Of a stretch of DNA of 64,000 bases, positions 32,379-43,659 are shown piece after piece. The number at the start of each line of letters is the position of its first letter. Position 1 is the stretch's first letter. The notes under the pieces are model-generated. The model was not told where the DNA came from and searched no databases. It worked only from the letters and a program-made list of their open reading frames with translations. Origin of the DNA: Linnemannia schmuckeri (Eukaryota > Mortierellomycota > Mortierellomycetes > Mortierellales > Mortierellaceae); assembly GCA_029449235.1 (NCBI GenBank), contig JANATG010000014.1, positions 1,612,001 to 1,676,000 of the forward strand, read 5' to 3'. A program made the translations under genes and the position numbers.

Positions 32379-33713
32379 GCACGAGCCAGGACCTATTCTC
32401 GACTGAAGAGGCAAGAAGAGAACTGAGAAGAGAAAGGAAGGGAGAAGAAGGAAGAAAGAAGTGAAGAAAGGAAAGACATGGAATCAAAGTATCAGGGATA
32501 TGAAAAGGTAGGACTGGCACGCTTGGCTGATGGGACCAGTGTCGTGACCTGAGAGAGAGAGAGAGAGAGACAGAAGGGGAGATCCCCGTTCATGTCTTCC
32601 CCCTTTGTGGCACAACACAACACTCAAAGGCAATTAAAAAATAACCAGTCTGTGGCTATGTATCGCATTCATCATTATCATGGACAGAAAAGAAAAAAGG
32701 AGAGTAGTGAGAAAAGTAAAAGCTGCCTCCCTCTCTTCTCCCTTTAGTCTTATTGTGCCTGTTCCATGAGATCCCGGCGACAAGGGGGTTTGTAAATAAA
32801 TAAATGTGCCCATCTCCTCCTTTGATCCTTCTACTCTAAACTACACACATCACACCAACTATGAATAAATCATGGCACAAACAAACAAACATAAAAAAAA
32901 AGGGAGCTCATATTCTTCTACCTCCATCCCTTATTACTCTCCTGTCAAAAATATAATAAAATATAAAAAAAAAAAAAAAAACTCGCAGCGGCGGAACGAA
33001 TCCTCATATACACATGTCCATCTCAGGTACTTATGATAATCCATCGTCGTCCGTTCGCTTCAAGAAGAGCATTAGTTTATGTATGGTAACGAGTAGACCC
33101 ACTCCTTCTCACTTTGTATCCTTGTTGGCTGCTGAGGTGAAGATTGAGAGCAATTTGTCGTGCAAAAGTGCGTCCTATTCCATAAAAGTTGAAACACTCT
33201 TTGTTCATCATTGAGAGGCCTGAGCTACCTCCCCCTTTTTTTCTTTTGCTCACCAATCTAAAAAAACGAGGGTTATGTTTTGTCTTGCATAACAATAGAG
33301 ATATGGTATCACACAAACAAAAGCACATTCCAGTGAGCATGTTTGTCAGCCAAGTCAGCCAAGGGCAAGGAGATGAAAAACAACAGAAAGCAAATTCAAC
33401 AGATACATGGATGTTCGTTGAGACAACGGGCACGGTACGAGTACTACGGACAATTAACGATAATTATGTTTATTAGAGAAGGAAGAAGGGGGCGAGGAAA
33501 GACAAAGAAGGGACAGGGAAGAAGGAAAGAGTAGAAAAATAAAAGTACAGAACTGCTAGTGGTAAAATGAAGGATGAGCAGCACGTTAAGAGCACGGATG
33601 GACGCTCCTCAGAGGCATGAGTTGGGAGGAGAGGGGATATGATCAAAGTTGCTGGAGAGCAAAGTGGATAATGCGTGAATATGAGTGAAGGAATAGGCGG
33701 AGTGCTCTGGCTC
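32379..33713. other. Spacer between RAX1 and the Rab gene
   Basis: Upstream region of RAX1 and downstream region of the Rab gene. It contains a GA repeat near 32551-32570 and an A run at about 32967-32983. No gene recognised. Confidence 0.45.
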
Positions 33714-36101
33714 TCAGCAGCAGCCCTTGGACTTTTTGCGGGCTTCAGATTCAGCATCCCAATCCAGTCTTTGTGGCGCCGTACCGCCACCTCCAACCAT
33801 ATCGAGCTCCATCTGAGGTATCCTAACTGTCTTGGCGATATATAAAAACGCATCCTCGACGCGAATGCCATCCTTGGCCGAGGCCTCAAAGCAGGGCATC
33901 TCGACTTTTGATCCCGTTACAGTACTGTGCTCCTGCGCGAACCCACGTGCCTGCCGCCTCGACACAACTCGCTCGTCAATGTCAATCTTGTTGCCCAGCA
34001 GCACAAACGGGAAGTCGGGGTTACTGTCGCCAATCCCTGCCTGGTTCAAAAACTCGCGCCTCCACCGTGCCAGATGCTCAAATGTAAGATAATTTGTCAC
34101 GTCGTAACAGAGCACACATGCATCCGCACCCCTGTAAAATGCAATCCCCAATGACTGGAATCTCTCTTGACCTATTAGTAGGAAACGATGGAGGGATAAT
34201 AGATGTAGGTAAGTTCATAGTAAAACATAGTGAAAAATAGACGAATGACACGAGGGATGGTGATGAAAAGTTGACATGGCCGAGCGTGGTCTTGTGAAGC
34301 CCCTTTTCTCACTGATGCTTTTTGTTTCTTCCTGCTGGTGACTTTTTTTGTTGAGTTGCTCTGCCTGCAGGTTGCTGTTGTTGGTGTTGCTCTAGCTGCG
34401 CTCTTGTTCTAGAGAAAAGAAAACGTCTATATGTCTCCCATGGACAGGTTTGATGTTCCGCGTTGTTGTGCCTCGGGCCTTGTCCGTGTTTGGTGCTAAC
34501 CTTGGTTTTGATGTTTTGTGATTGGTTGGTATCCTGAATGCGATGGTGGTGCAATATGTCCCTGACTCTTCCTGAATGTCGTGCTCACAATGGAAGTAAG
34601 AGATGAATGGTAATGTCCCTGTCTTTTTTTTGTTCGCGCTGGGTTTTTTTTTACCTGCGGTATCCCAAATCTGCAGAGAAACCCGTTTGCCATCCTCCAG
34701 TTCGATCTCCTTTGTGATAAAATCCGCGCCAATAGTTGCCTTGTATGCGTTTGTGAATCTTTTGTGGATAAACTAGTTCGTGTCATCGTGGTAGTAACAA
34801 GCACAAAGAAAGGAAAAGTAGGGTAGGTTAGATGAAAGTGACATAGAAAATCCTGCTGAGGGCCACAAGTCTAGTTTTGTTATCTGAGTGCTGTGAAGGT
34901 AAACACAGGGGTGTCTAAGTCGAAAGGAGGGGTACAAAATCAAAATGAAAATAAGAATATCCGCATGTCCATTGTTGTCATATTTCCTCCGTCCAACTTT
35001 TCTCTCTGTCTGGTTGTTGTTGACTGTCTTTCGCTTTATGCCATTCTTGCTACTGATTTTGGTAGAGAAGGCTGATGCAGGTGGGTGTTCCCATATGTGG
35101 CAGGATACAAGAAAGAAAAACTAAAAGGACAACAACCCAAATCCTCTATGTTTGTTTTCCTGTTTGTGTCAACCAGGGCTGTACTTTGGTGTTTATGGCC
35201 AAGACCTAGTCTTTAACTCTTGTCACCCATCGAGATAGCTCTCTTGACTTTCTTACCTGATTACGAAGAGACGTCTGTGAGTGGTGTGTTTCCCATGGTT
35301 ATTATTTGTAAAGTAGGTCAAGTTGGGTCGAGTCAAGAGAGTCGAGGGTTGTTTGTCGATTCGACGCATAAAGGGAGGGCGATGACACCGAAATATGGAA
35401 CATTGATCCCGTTAAAGTCGTCATCCAGCAGCAGCATGTGTCCAAATAGGGTCGGTTTATGTTTTGTATATCCGTGTGTGTTTGGTGCGTTTCGTTCGCC
35501 CATGGAAAAGACCAGAGCAGTAAGACAGCATAGAACAGGGTATGGTAAGGTAAGCAAGAGAAGGACGATAAAAATGCAAATGAGCAAGGCATATGTTAGT
35601 TAGATGTGCATTGCTTATGTACGAAAGAACAGCAGCGTAACAGCAATAACAACAACAAAAAAAAATGCCCGAGGAGACAGCAACAGCAAGAGGACTTCAG
35701 AATAGGACCACTTTGTCTCTCCTCAACGGACAGCATACAAATAGGGCTTATTACAACTACACCGTGCAGCAGAAGCAGTGAATGGAAACTATCCAATTCC
35801 ATGGCATCAACACAACACCAGCAAGCCCCGCTCATGATGTAGAATCTCTCTCTCTCTGTCTGTCTGTCTGTCTTTCTCTCTCTCTTTTTTTCGTTTCTTT
35901 CAAAGTCTACTCTTTGTTGCGCTTGCTCATCCAACTGGCTGGTAGAAGATCGTCCTCCTGCATTAAAGCAAGCCTTCTAGTCGGAGGAGTGGCGAGTGAC
36001 TTGGCATGAGCATGTCTCCTTGTGTGGCGAATGAGTGGGAATATTACCTTGCCGACGCCTCCGTCGCCGATGAGCACGACCTTGAGGAGCTGTTTTCCCA
36101 T
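33714..36101 (-). CDS. Rab7/Ypt7-like small GTPase
   Basis: Exons 36101-36048, 35274-35257, 34772-34655 and 34171-33714 total 648 bases and give 215 residues. Exon 2 is an 18-nt microexon (T-S-L-R-N-Q) that completes the P-loop GDGGVGKT and leads into FIHKRFTNAYKATIGADF. Other G motifs: WDTAGQERF, LGNKID and EASAKDG. The C-terminus KSKGCC has two cysteines for geranylgeranylation. The stretch FLNQAGIGDSNPDFPFVLLG resembles Rab7 rather than Rab1/5/11, so a role in late endosome and vacuole fusion is likely. Intron 1 is 773 bp and intron 2 is 484 bp. It is divergent from PIG-H, 1.3 kb apart. Confidence 0.88.
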
Positions 36102-37378
36102 GAGAGTGTATAATTGTGTATGTGCAGTGTGGATGTATGTGTATGTTGTCCTGGTGGTCGTTGTTGTTGTGGCGGCTATAGTGTGGTTGTTGATTGAGAA
36201 AAAGCGGTGAGAGTAGCAGTGAAAGTTGCAAAAAGAAGGAAAAAAAGGTGGGTGCGTGAGTTTTGGGTGAAAAAAGAAAAGAAAAAAAAATTGGAGGGAA
36301 AAAACGACAAAAAAAAAAGAGAGAATGGAAAAGAGAGTTTTTGATATGCGATCACACACACAGATCAAAAAAAAAAAAAAAAAAAAAAAATGAAAAGGTA
36401 AAAGGAAGTACAAAAAGAGGGCATAATGAAAAGTAAGGGGTCTGGTCCTTTGTACTCTCTTCTTTTCTCCTGTCCAGGAAGAAGAATGTATTCTCTTGAC
36501 ACAAACACAGGGAGGAGGAAGAAGAGGAAGAATAGTATGGAGAAGAGAGTAGTCAAAGAGAATGGCAGGTTAGTCTTCTTACTGCCGAGCGATGGATTGT
36601 CACGAAGGAAGGGCTCCCTTAGTGGTCAACTACTGTACAAGGCACGCTCGGCCATCAATTTGGAGGGACATGGGATATCCCATCTCCAATTTCAAGGGGA
36701 GACCGCTGTTCGCTGTGTGGGGTTTACCTATTTTTTACTATCAGACACACTATTGTTCCTTGAGAAAGGCATAGCGAAGCAGAAGAATAAAGACCGATTG
36801 ACCCTCGACAACTCCATCGCAATTGTTTCTCGGTGTATCTTTCTCTGGTTGTATTGCACTCATCTTGTTGCTGTTCTGACCTTTTTTTTTTTTTTTTTTT
36901 TTTTTTTTCCTTGATTGTATATTTTATGGCTCTCATAGTTTACAATAAAAAAATCGACCGTTCTTACTATCGTTCCCCCCTCTTTGAACTAATTGATAAC
37001 CAAGTTCGACATTTTTCTTCTCTTCTTTTTCCTCTGTGCTTTGTTACATGCATGGATGCAAAGACACCTGTGTTCTTCCTTTTGCTTCTCCCTTTTTTTT
37101 TTCTTTTGTTCTTCCTCTTCGATCACAAAAAGGGCACGGAGAGTCTTTCTTTCTACTCGTACATAAAGCAGTCACTCGCTTATAAAAAAATGTGCCTGAA
37201 CTGACCTGACAACGAAATAAAAGGTGCAAGTCGAGTGCCATCTCTTTCTCTTCTCTTCTTGGCCTACATCACTCTGTCAAGTTACATCACACCAGGAGCT
37301 GGACTCATCTCTCTCAAAGAACAGCGCAAGGAACAAGGAACAAGGGAACAGGACGACATAGGAAAAGATACCAATATC
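36102..37378. other. Divergent promoter region between Rab gene and PIG-H
   Basis: Contains A and T runs (36367-36390, 36882-36908) and low-complexity frames. No gene recognised. Confidence 0.45.
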
Positions 37379-38214
37379 ATGTCGTTTCAATGCTACGCAC
37401 ATGCGGATAACACCCGCGAATACATCATGACCTCAGACGCAAAACGGATCAACTCCTATGACTTTCTCCTCGTCCTCTTCTCCCTCTCTCTCGTCTACAT
37501 CCTCGTATGTATTTTCTTACTCTGCACACCATGGTTATACACTTATGTCAGGGCTAATTGAAGATTGATAACAAGGTAGCCTACTCACAGTACTCGGGTA
37601 ACTACAAATAGGGAAGAACATACACAGCATATGCGGTGATCGCACTATTCCTCCTGCTCCGGATAGTCTTCAAGTCATTCATGGTCATGGAAGGTACTTA
37701 ACTCGTTATCACCTACTGGACTTACTCACTACTCAAGTCATTCTCAACCAAGCTGCTGATCCTGTTGATAATCCTTACTATGAACAAATAGAGACGATAT
37801 TGGTAATTAGGGATGTGGGGGTACAAGTCAAGACGGTATACCTGGGAGGCAGGAGCGTGTCGCGGTTCATTGACAGATCCAAGATTGCGGATATTATTAT
37901 CAATGAAGCGATCACGATGTTCCATATCCGCGTCTATATGGCCATTATTGTCGAAGGCGAAGACAAAATGGTCGTCGTCTTCCAGGTATGTCCTACAGCC
38001 TTCTCCTTCTCTTTGTTCTTCTTCTGCTTTTTCTCTATTTTGCGTTAGTGCAGAAGGCAAACTGACGCTTCTTTATTCACTCTATAACATATATGCGTAT
38101 GCATAATAGAATTTGCTGCCGAGGCTGAATGTGCTATTGCAGGCGTATCATGGAGCGCGGTCGATTATTTTTAACGAAAAGGACCACTCGGACGTGCCAT
38201 TGGAGTTTTCATGA
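37379..38214 (+). CDS. PIGH: GPI-GlcNAc transferase subunit PIG-H (Gpi15)
   Basis: Exons 37379-37504, 37612-37693, 37792-37985 and 38110-38214 total 507 bases and give 168 residues, all phases closed. An N-terminal helical hairpin (FLLVLFSLSLVYIL and YAVIALFLLLRIVF) is followed by the PIG-H domain: LVIRDVGVQVKTVYLGG, SRFIDRSKIADIIINEAI, VYMAIIVEGEDKMVVVF and LLPRLNVLLQAYHGARSIIF. Family role: subunit of the endoplasmic-reticulum complex that adds GlcNAc to phosphatidylinositol, the first step of GPI-anchor synthesis. Exon 2 begins at an acceptor aaatag and its short length was chosen by phase and hydrophobicity, so that junction is slightly less certain. A T42 run follows 207 bp downstream of the stop. 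Confidence 0.9.
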
Positions 38215-38418
38215 AGTAGGCAAGCAGGAAGTCATAGGAACTACAATATACCAGCAGATAACAGTAGCCATTATTATTCGTAGGCACAGGTCGACGGAGC
38301 ATTTTTTTTTTTTTTTTATGGTCCATGTATGTGTGTGTCTCTCCTTCATCCTTGGTGGCGAAATCGAGGCACTCACCACAAAAAATCAATTTGATCCGCA
38401 CAGGAGTAAAACGCCCTT

Positions 38419-38421
<3 letters not shown>

Positions 38422-38463
<42 letters not shown>
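38422..38463. repeat. T42 homopolymer
   Basis: An uninterrupted run of 42 T between PIG-H and PAF1, the longest homopolymer in the window. Confidence 0.95.
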
Positions 38464-38464
<1 letters not shown>

Positions 38465-38785
38465 ATCTCGTTTAACCTTCAAATGTCCAAATCAGCCACC
38501 GAAATTTCTCTATCCTAGCCTGTCCGCCTGCCTGGCTATCTGTCTGTCACAAAAAGATGGTATGATCAGCCTCGTTTCATATTTGATCACTTTCATCTTT
38601 TGATTCCCTTTTCTTCCACTTCCACTTTAGTCAACTCACGTCCCCCTGTCAGGAAGACTCACTCTACTCTCTTCGACTGAGGACACGCGCAGCACTTACG
38701 CTCACTCACTCACTCAAGGAGCAGGAAGGATCACCAAACCACACATCCTCACTCGGACACACATCCACATCCACATAAACCGGCT

Positions 38786-40840
38786 ATGTCACAGCAACCA
38801 CTCAAAAAGTACGTTGTAACAACAGCGGTACACACACACACATATATATATGCGCACACACCTTTGAAGCACTGAGCTGATACAACAATAACAATAACAA
38901 CGACACATTCGCTCACACAACAGTAACGTCCTCCTCTAAATCTAATAGGAAGTACGGAAACGAGTTCTTGTGCAAGACGCGGTACAGGAACACGCTCCCC
39001 CTCCCACCCTTCGCTCCAAAACTCCTCGCCCTCCCCTCATCCTCAGAGCGATACATCAAATACCAAGAAACAGGATTGACCGAGGCCACAGCTCATGAAC
39101 TGATCCTTGACAACCAGTACGCAATGCCAATCGATCTCATCGAGATGCGGGAAAACTTTTTTGGCGAAGGAAGACCAGCTCACCATGGCGACAACTCGAA
39201 CACGATCTTGAATCCGACCGATGAACTGCTGTTGACAGTTCCTGTCAGGACTAATGTTGGAGGACCAGCGGCATTGAACGCGTTGAATAATGGCACTATT
39301 GCGGCAGAGGTGCATCGTATGCCTGTTCCCAAGACCAAGCTGCCTAATGTTTCTTGGTTGCGCAGGACAGAGTATATCTCTTCCGAGACCCCTACTGGCG
39401 CTGGCAAGGGCGCTTATAAGGAGTAAGTCTTGGATGTTGCTATTTGTTTTCTTCACCTTTCTTTTACTTATTGTTTTCACAGGAATCGCTTGATCAGGAG
39501 CTGGATATGAATTTATTGCAGGAAAAGCATCATGTAGGAGCATTGTTTCTCAATGACATGAACAGGACGTGCGTTGAACGGGAGCTACCGCGATCTGGAG
39601 ACGTGTTATCTCGAAAACATGAACATGTTCTCACTCAGGATATGAATATGACAATTCACCGAAGAAATCACGAACAGGACGTTGGCTATTTCACGAAGGA
39701 ATGAAAACACGCTCACAGAAGATATTGTGGAGGGAATCACGGTCTGGACACCTGTTCTTTCATAAAGTAACGAAAACTAATATACAAATTATTCTCCACT
39801 CATGAAATAGCACGTCGATAAGGAAGGACAAGATGGTCGTCGACAACTCGAGAGAGGGACAGATCGCAGCTATCGAAAAGACATTCCAGCGGTTTATGAA
39901 AAAGTCAGACAGGATCTCGCCAGCCCGCCCAATGACAGAGGACGAGTTCTTGGCCAGTCTCAAGCATCCTACAAAGCCCGGTGTCACTGCTGTCGAGTCC
40001 TTGCCTATCTTCCCCGACTTCAACATCTGGGGTAACAGTTACACTCTCGTCACCTTTGATGTCGATCCCGAAATCAGTAACGAACGTTCCGTCCAATCCC
40101 AAGCCAACGACCAAGGCGTATGTCTTCTATCTCTCTATTATTCAGATGAACGTTCTTTGTATTATTGCATCATTCGTTGACTGCGTTCTCTTTCTCATCT
40201 CTCATTGATACTAATCATGTTCATGTTTTTATATGTATCTAACAAAGACATCAAAGGCGCAGACGGCACAGAGATCGTCAAATGCTCTGATCAAGCCAAT
40301 GTCGGATGCCAATGATCCCGAGACATGGTTGGCGTACTACTTGCCGGACATGGAGGACGCCAAGGAGATCAACCGCCGCAAGAGGAAGCGCGCTCAGATG
40401 ATTGCTCAGGGAATGATGGTCACAGAGGACGAGGAGGACCACGACAAGGTGATCCCATACACCCTTCAACGTGACTACACCTACTCGACCAATCCATGCC
40501 CTGCATTGTCACAACTTGTGTTTACCTTCAGGGAAGATACCGATAACACCCGGCAAAAATCTGCTTTTTACAACACCACACAGTCCAAGCTTATGCTCCG
40601 CAAGAAGCGCGTCAAGGTAAGCTTTTTTCTTCATTTTCTTGCCTTTGTTGTGTGTTCCCTACGGAACTTGCTTAAGTAGTTTGCTTACTTACATGGCGAC
40701 TACTGGTTGTTCATGTTACTTCCTAATAGCGCTATGAGGATGATGATCCACCAATCACTCATATCGATGCCAAGACCCGTATGATGACCTCGGATGAGAT
40801 GGCCGAGAAGAATGAGGCATTGAAGGCCATCAGTTCCTAG
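38786..40840 (+). CDS. PAF1: RNA polymerase II-associated factor PAF1
   Basis: Exons 38786-38808, 38949-39422, 39811-40117, 40248-40616 and 40730-40840 total 1284 bases and give 427 residues. Matches to PAF1: FLCKTRYRNTLPLPPFAPKL near the N-terminus, MPIDLIEM, WLRRTEYIS, GQIAAIEKTFQRF, LPIFPDFNIWGN, ETWLAYYLPDMED and YTLQRDY. Family role: core of the PAF1 complex, which travels with elongating Pol II and promotes H2B ubiquitylation and H3K4 methylation. The acidic Ser-rich tail of animal PAF1 is absent, and the protein ends soon after RYEDDDPPITHID. The first coding exon is only 23 nt. Intron 2 is 388 bp and contains a chance open frame (39483-39704) that I do not use. Confidence 0.92.
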
Positions 40841-41079
40841 GACAGTCAAAAGGAGCGCGTCCGTGTATGAATTGGGATCGAGGGGAAGACAAGAGTAGTA
40901 AAAAAAAACCAACCTGTTGCGTTTTGAAGTAATAAAAAAAAACTATCAAAAGCAAACAGCTTTGGCTCATTGACCGTGTAGATGTAAGATGAAATGTGTG
41001 GGCAACAGAGTGTTGTTATGTACGCCGTACTAGTCCGGTGACATAGTGTGCGAATGTGAAGCAGTAGTCGAGAAACATG

Positions 41080-41119
<40 letters not shown>

Positions 41120-41426
41120 GGTTCCACTTTGCGCGGAGAAAAAAAATATCTTTGATCCGACACGACGCCGTAAAGGCTTTTGTTCTCTCTCTTTCCTTCC
41201 TTACTCTTCTCTTCTCTTTTCTTCTCTTTCAGTCATCCATCTACGCACTCACGCTACCTTTTCACCTTCTCCTCTTTCTTCCATACAACTCACACCCGCA
41301 CACAACAACTGCAGCCACAACGACAATCCTCTCTTTCACGTTTACTTCGTCACTCTCACCTACAGCCTTCCTTCAACTCTCGATATTCATCAGCAGTAGC
41401 AACAACAACCACAACAATAATACAAT
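40841..41426. other. PAF1-RVS161 spacer with A38 run
   Basis: Holds an A38 run (41080-41117) and a CT/CA-rich leader before RVS161. No gene recognised. Confidence 0.5.
41080..41117. repeat. A38 homopolymer
   Basis: 38 uninterrupted A, about 310 bp upstream of the RVS161 start. Confidence 0.95.
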
Positions 41427-43104
41427 ATGAGTTGGTACCGTAAAAAACCCCCACTAAAAAGTCTTTCTCAACTGTCTGTGTGTGCAACATACGACCAACA
41501 AGAACATAAACACAAACACAGACCCTCCTTTCTCTCCAACCCCCTTGCTTCTTTGACTCCTTCTCTGTTCTTCCGGCTCACAGAACACAAAATACTGATC
41601 AAATATTCCCTTATTCCTTTCCCTCATTCATAAATCCCTACACAATGAATGCAGGTCTGGTTTGAAAAAGAGTCTGAACAGGGCAACAACATCCGTCATG
41701 GCCAAGACGGGCAACATGGGCGACCGCTCCTCCGACCGCGAGTTTGAAGAAGAAGAGAAGCGAGCCCGTCAGTACGTTTCTCTTTTCCATTTCATTCTCT
41801 GGTGTTTTTATATGTGAAGTAACGAATGAATGAATACTGATGGGAGATTCCAACTTTTTTGAATCTCATTCCAGACTGGAGTCAAAGGCGGAGAAGCTGC
41901 ACAAGGAAGCCAACGGATACGCCAAGTCCCTTCGAGGTGAGTGAGTTAACTCTATCGATTGTCACCTACTCTTTGTCCTCGTTCTCTCTTCATTTTTGCG
42001 CTGGTCTTTGATAGTTGGTCATGCGAAAAGTGGCGTTGGTGAGATAAAGGAGATAATATTCTCCAGCCCACACTTGCCTCCTCCCCAACTCCTTCTCTCT
42101 TTCTCCTCCTCCTCTTCCTCATCCACACCACCCTTCTTGCTCCTTTGTTTCCATGTGCAATGACGAAATGGGAGTTAATCAAACTGGAGAGACAGTAATA
42201 GTAATAACAAAAACTGAGAGCACAGCTGGCTTCCTATCATCTCCTTTTACGCCACCCCGCAGCGGGGTGGTGTTGGCGTATTTCCTGTTATTTTGGGTTC
42301 GACTATTCGGGTCAATGATCTGCCCGTCCGTTCTCATTTGATTGTCTACCACACGAAACGTCTATTTTCCTCGCTAACGCATATTTATGTTCTTAACGCA
42401 ATTTAGAGATGATGGCGGCACAGGTCAGGATCGCGAACACTTTGGAGCAGTTCTATGACGAGTCAACACCCATTGGACCAGTAGGTCAGCGATACAAGGA
42501 TGCTGTCACCAAGATGGAATCACAGGCCCGTGACGAAGTCGTACGTTTAATTTTCCTTGCTGCTAGACACAGATGTGATCTGTCAGTCAATTGAAATAAG
42601 AAACGGTCATCCTTCTAACGCACAACAAAAACAACTCCATCTAAATAGGATGCGTCGTATAGGACGTCCGTACTGGAACCTATTGGACGTTACTACGCCT
42701 ACTTCCCGGAGATCAACGAAGCGATCCGCCGCAGGAACAAGAAATACCTCGAATACGATCACGCCAAATCCAAGGTCCGCAAGCTGGTCGAACGTCCCTC
42801 TCAGGATTCATCAAAGCTGCCCCAGGCAGAGCACGAGGCCAACATTGCGCGAGACATGTACGAGGCGATGAATGCTCAATTGACTAGCGAGCTACCGAAA
42901 GTTATCGATTCAAGAGTGGCGTATTTGGATCCTTCGTTTGAGGCTGTCATTAAGAGTCAGTTGAGCTTTGCACAGGATGCGTCGAATACGCTTGAGGGGT
43001 TGAGACAGTTTTTCCCACCTGAGCCGCAGGGATATGAGTTGGCAGAGCAAGCGGATGGGATCTTGCAGCAGATGAGGGGGCTTACCATCTGTGGGCTTGC
43101 TTAA
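41427..43104 (+). CDS. RVS161: BAR-domain protein, RVS161/BIN3 type
   Basis: Exons 41427-41434, 41655-41771, 41875-41936, 42407-42540 and 42649-43104 total 777 bases and give 258 residues. The first coding exon has just 8 bases (Met, Ser and two bases of Trp), and joining it gives MSWSGLKKSLNRATTSVMAK, the expected RVS161 N-terminus. The BAR fold fills the protein: REFEEEEKRARQLESKAEKL, AAQVRIANTLEQFYDES, ASYRTSVLEPIGRYYAYFPE, NKKYLEYDHAKSKVRKLVER and LDPSFEAVIKSQL. There is no SH3 domain, as in RVS161 and unlike RVS167. Family role: curved dimer that shapes membranes at endocytic sites with actin, and acts in cell fusion. Intron 3 is 470 bp. Confidence 0.93.
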
Positions 43105-43659
43105 GTTGACGTGGCAGATTGGTTCGCAAGGAAGGGAACCAAGAAGAGACCCCAGGGTCTTGTACATACAAAAGAAATGGAAAGCCTGTCGTTGTGGACA
43201 AATAAATAGAGTTACAGGCGCCACTTGAAGCCATCCCTGATATTATGTGTCACAAACACGAACTTACCATCTCACCAACATCAAAGTGAGCTTGGCACCA
43301 TAAAGGTCGTGCTTTTTTTCTTCTTTGTCATATTCTTTATCTCATCATTTTTTCTTTCGCCCTTTGACATCTCACCCCGCCCTCGCCCATCCATTCTGTC
43401 ACTCATTCCACTTCACGGTCCGACTGTATTGCTTCCTTTCATTTCTAATTAAATTCTAACACCCAACACTGCCTCCTTTTCTTTTACAGTAAAGTAAAAG
43501 GATACAGCCTTGCCAGCGTTTAACAAGCATAGGACTAAAGTATCAGCGTAAGTGTGTGAACTCACTCTCACCGAGTGCCACTTTCTATGAGACACAGAGA
43601 TAGTATTGAATACCCACCGTTAATTGCTCGCCCTTTCTTTCTCAGCTTAGGCAGACACC
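43105..43659. other. Spacer upstream of the NACHT-WD40 relic
   Basis: T-rich DNA, no gene recognised. A 3' untranslated region and a decayed promoter are the likely contents. Confidence 0.45.

Noticed and set aside
37505..37611. Alternative PIG-H exon reading KIDNKVAYSQYSGN
   Set aside because: It meets an in-frame stop before the next block and does not keep phase, so it is treated as intron.
39483..39704. ORF of about 73 codons inside PAF1 intron 2 as an extra exon
   Set aside because: Including it breaks the phase between exons 2 and 3, and the direct junction restores PAF1-like sequence.
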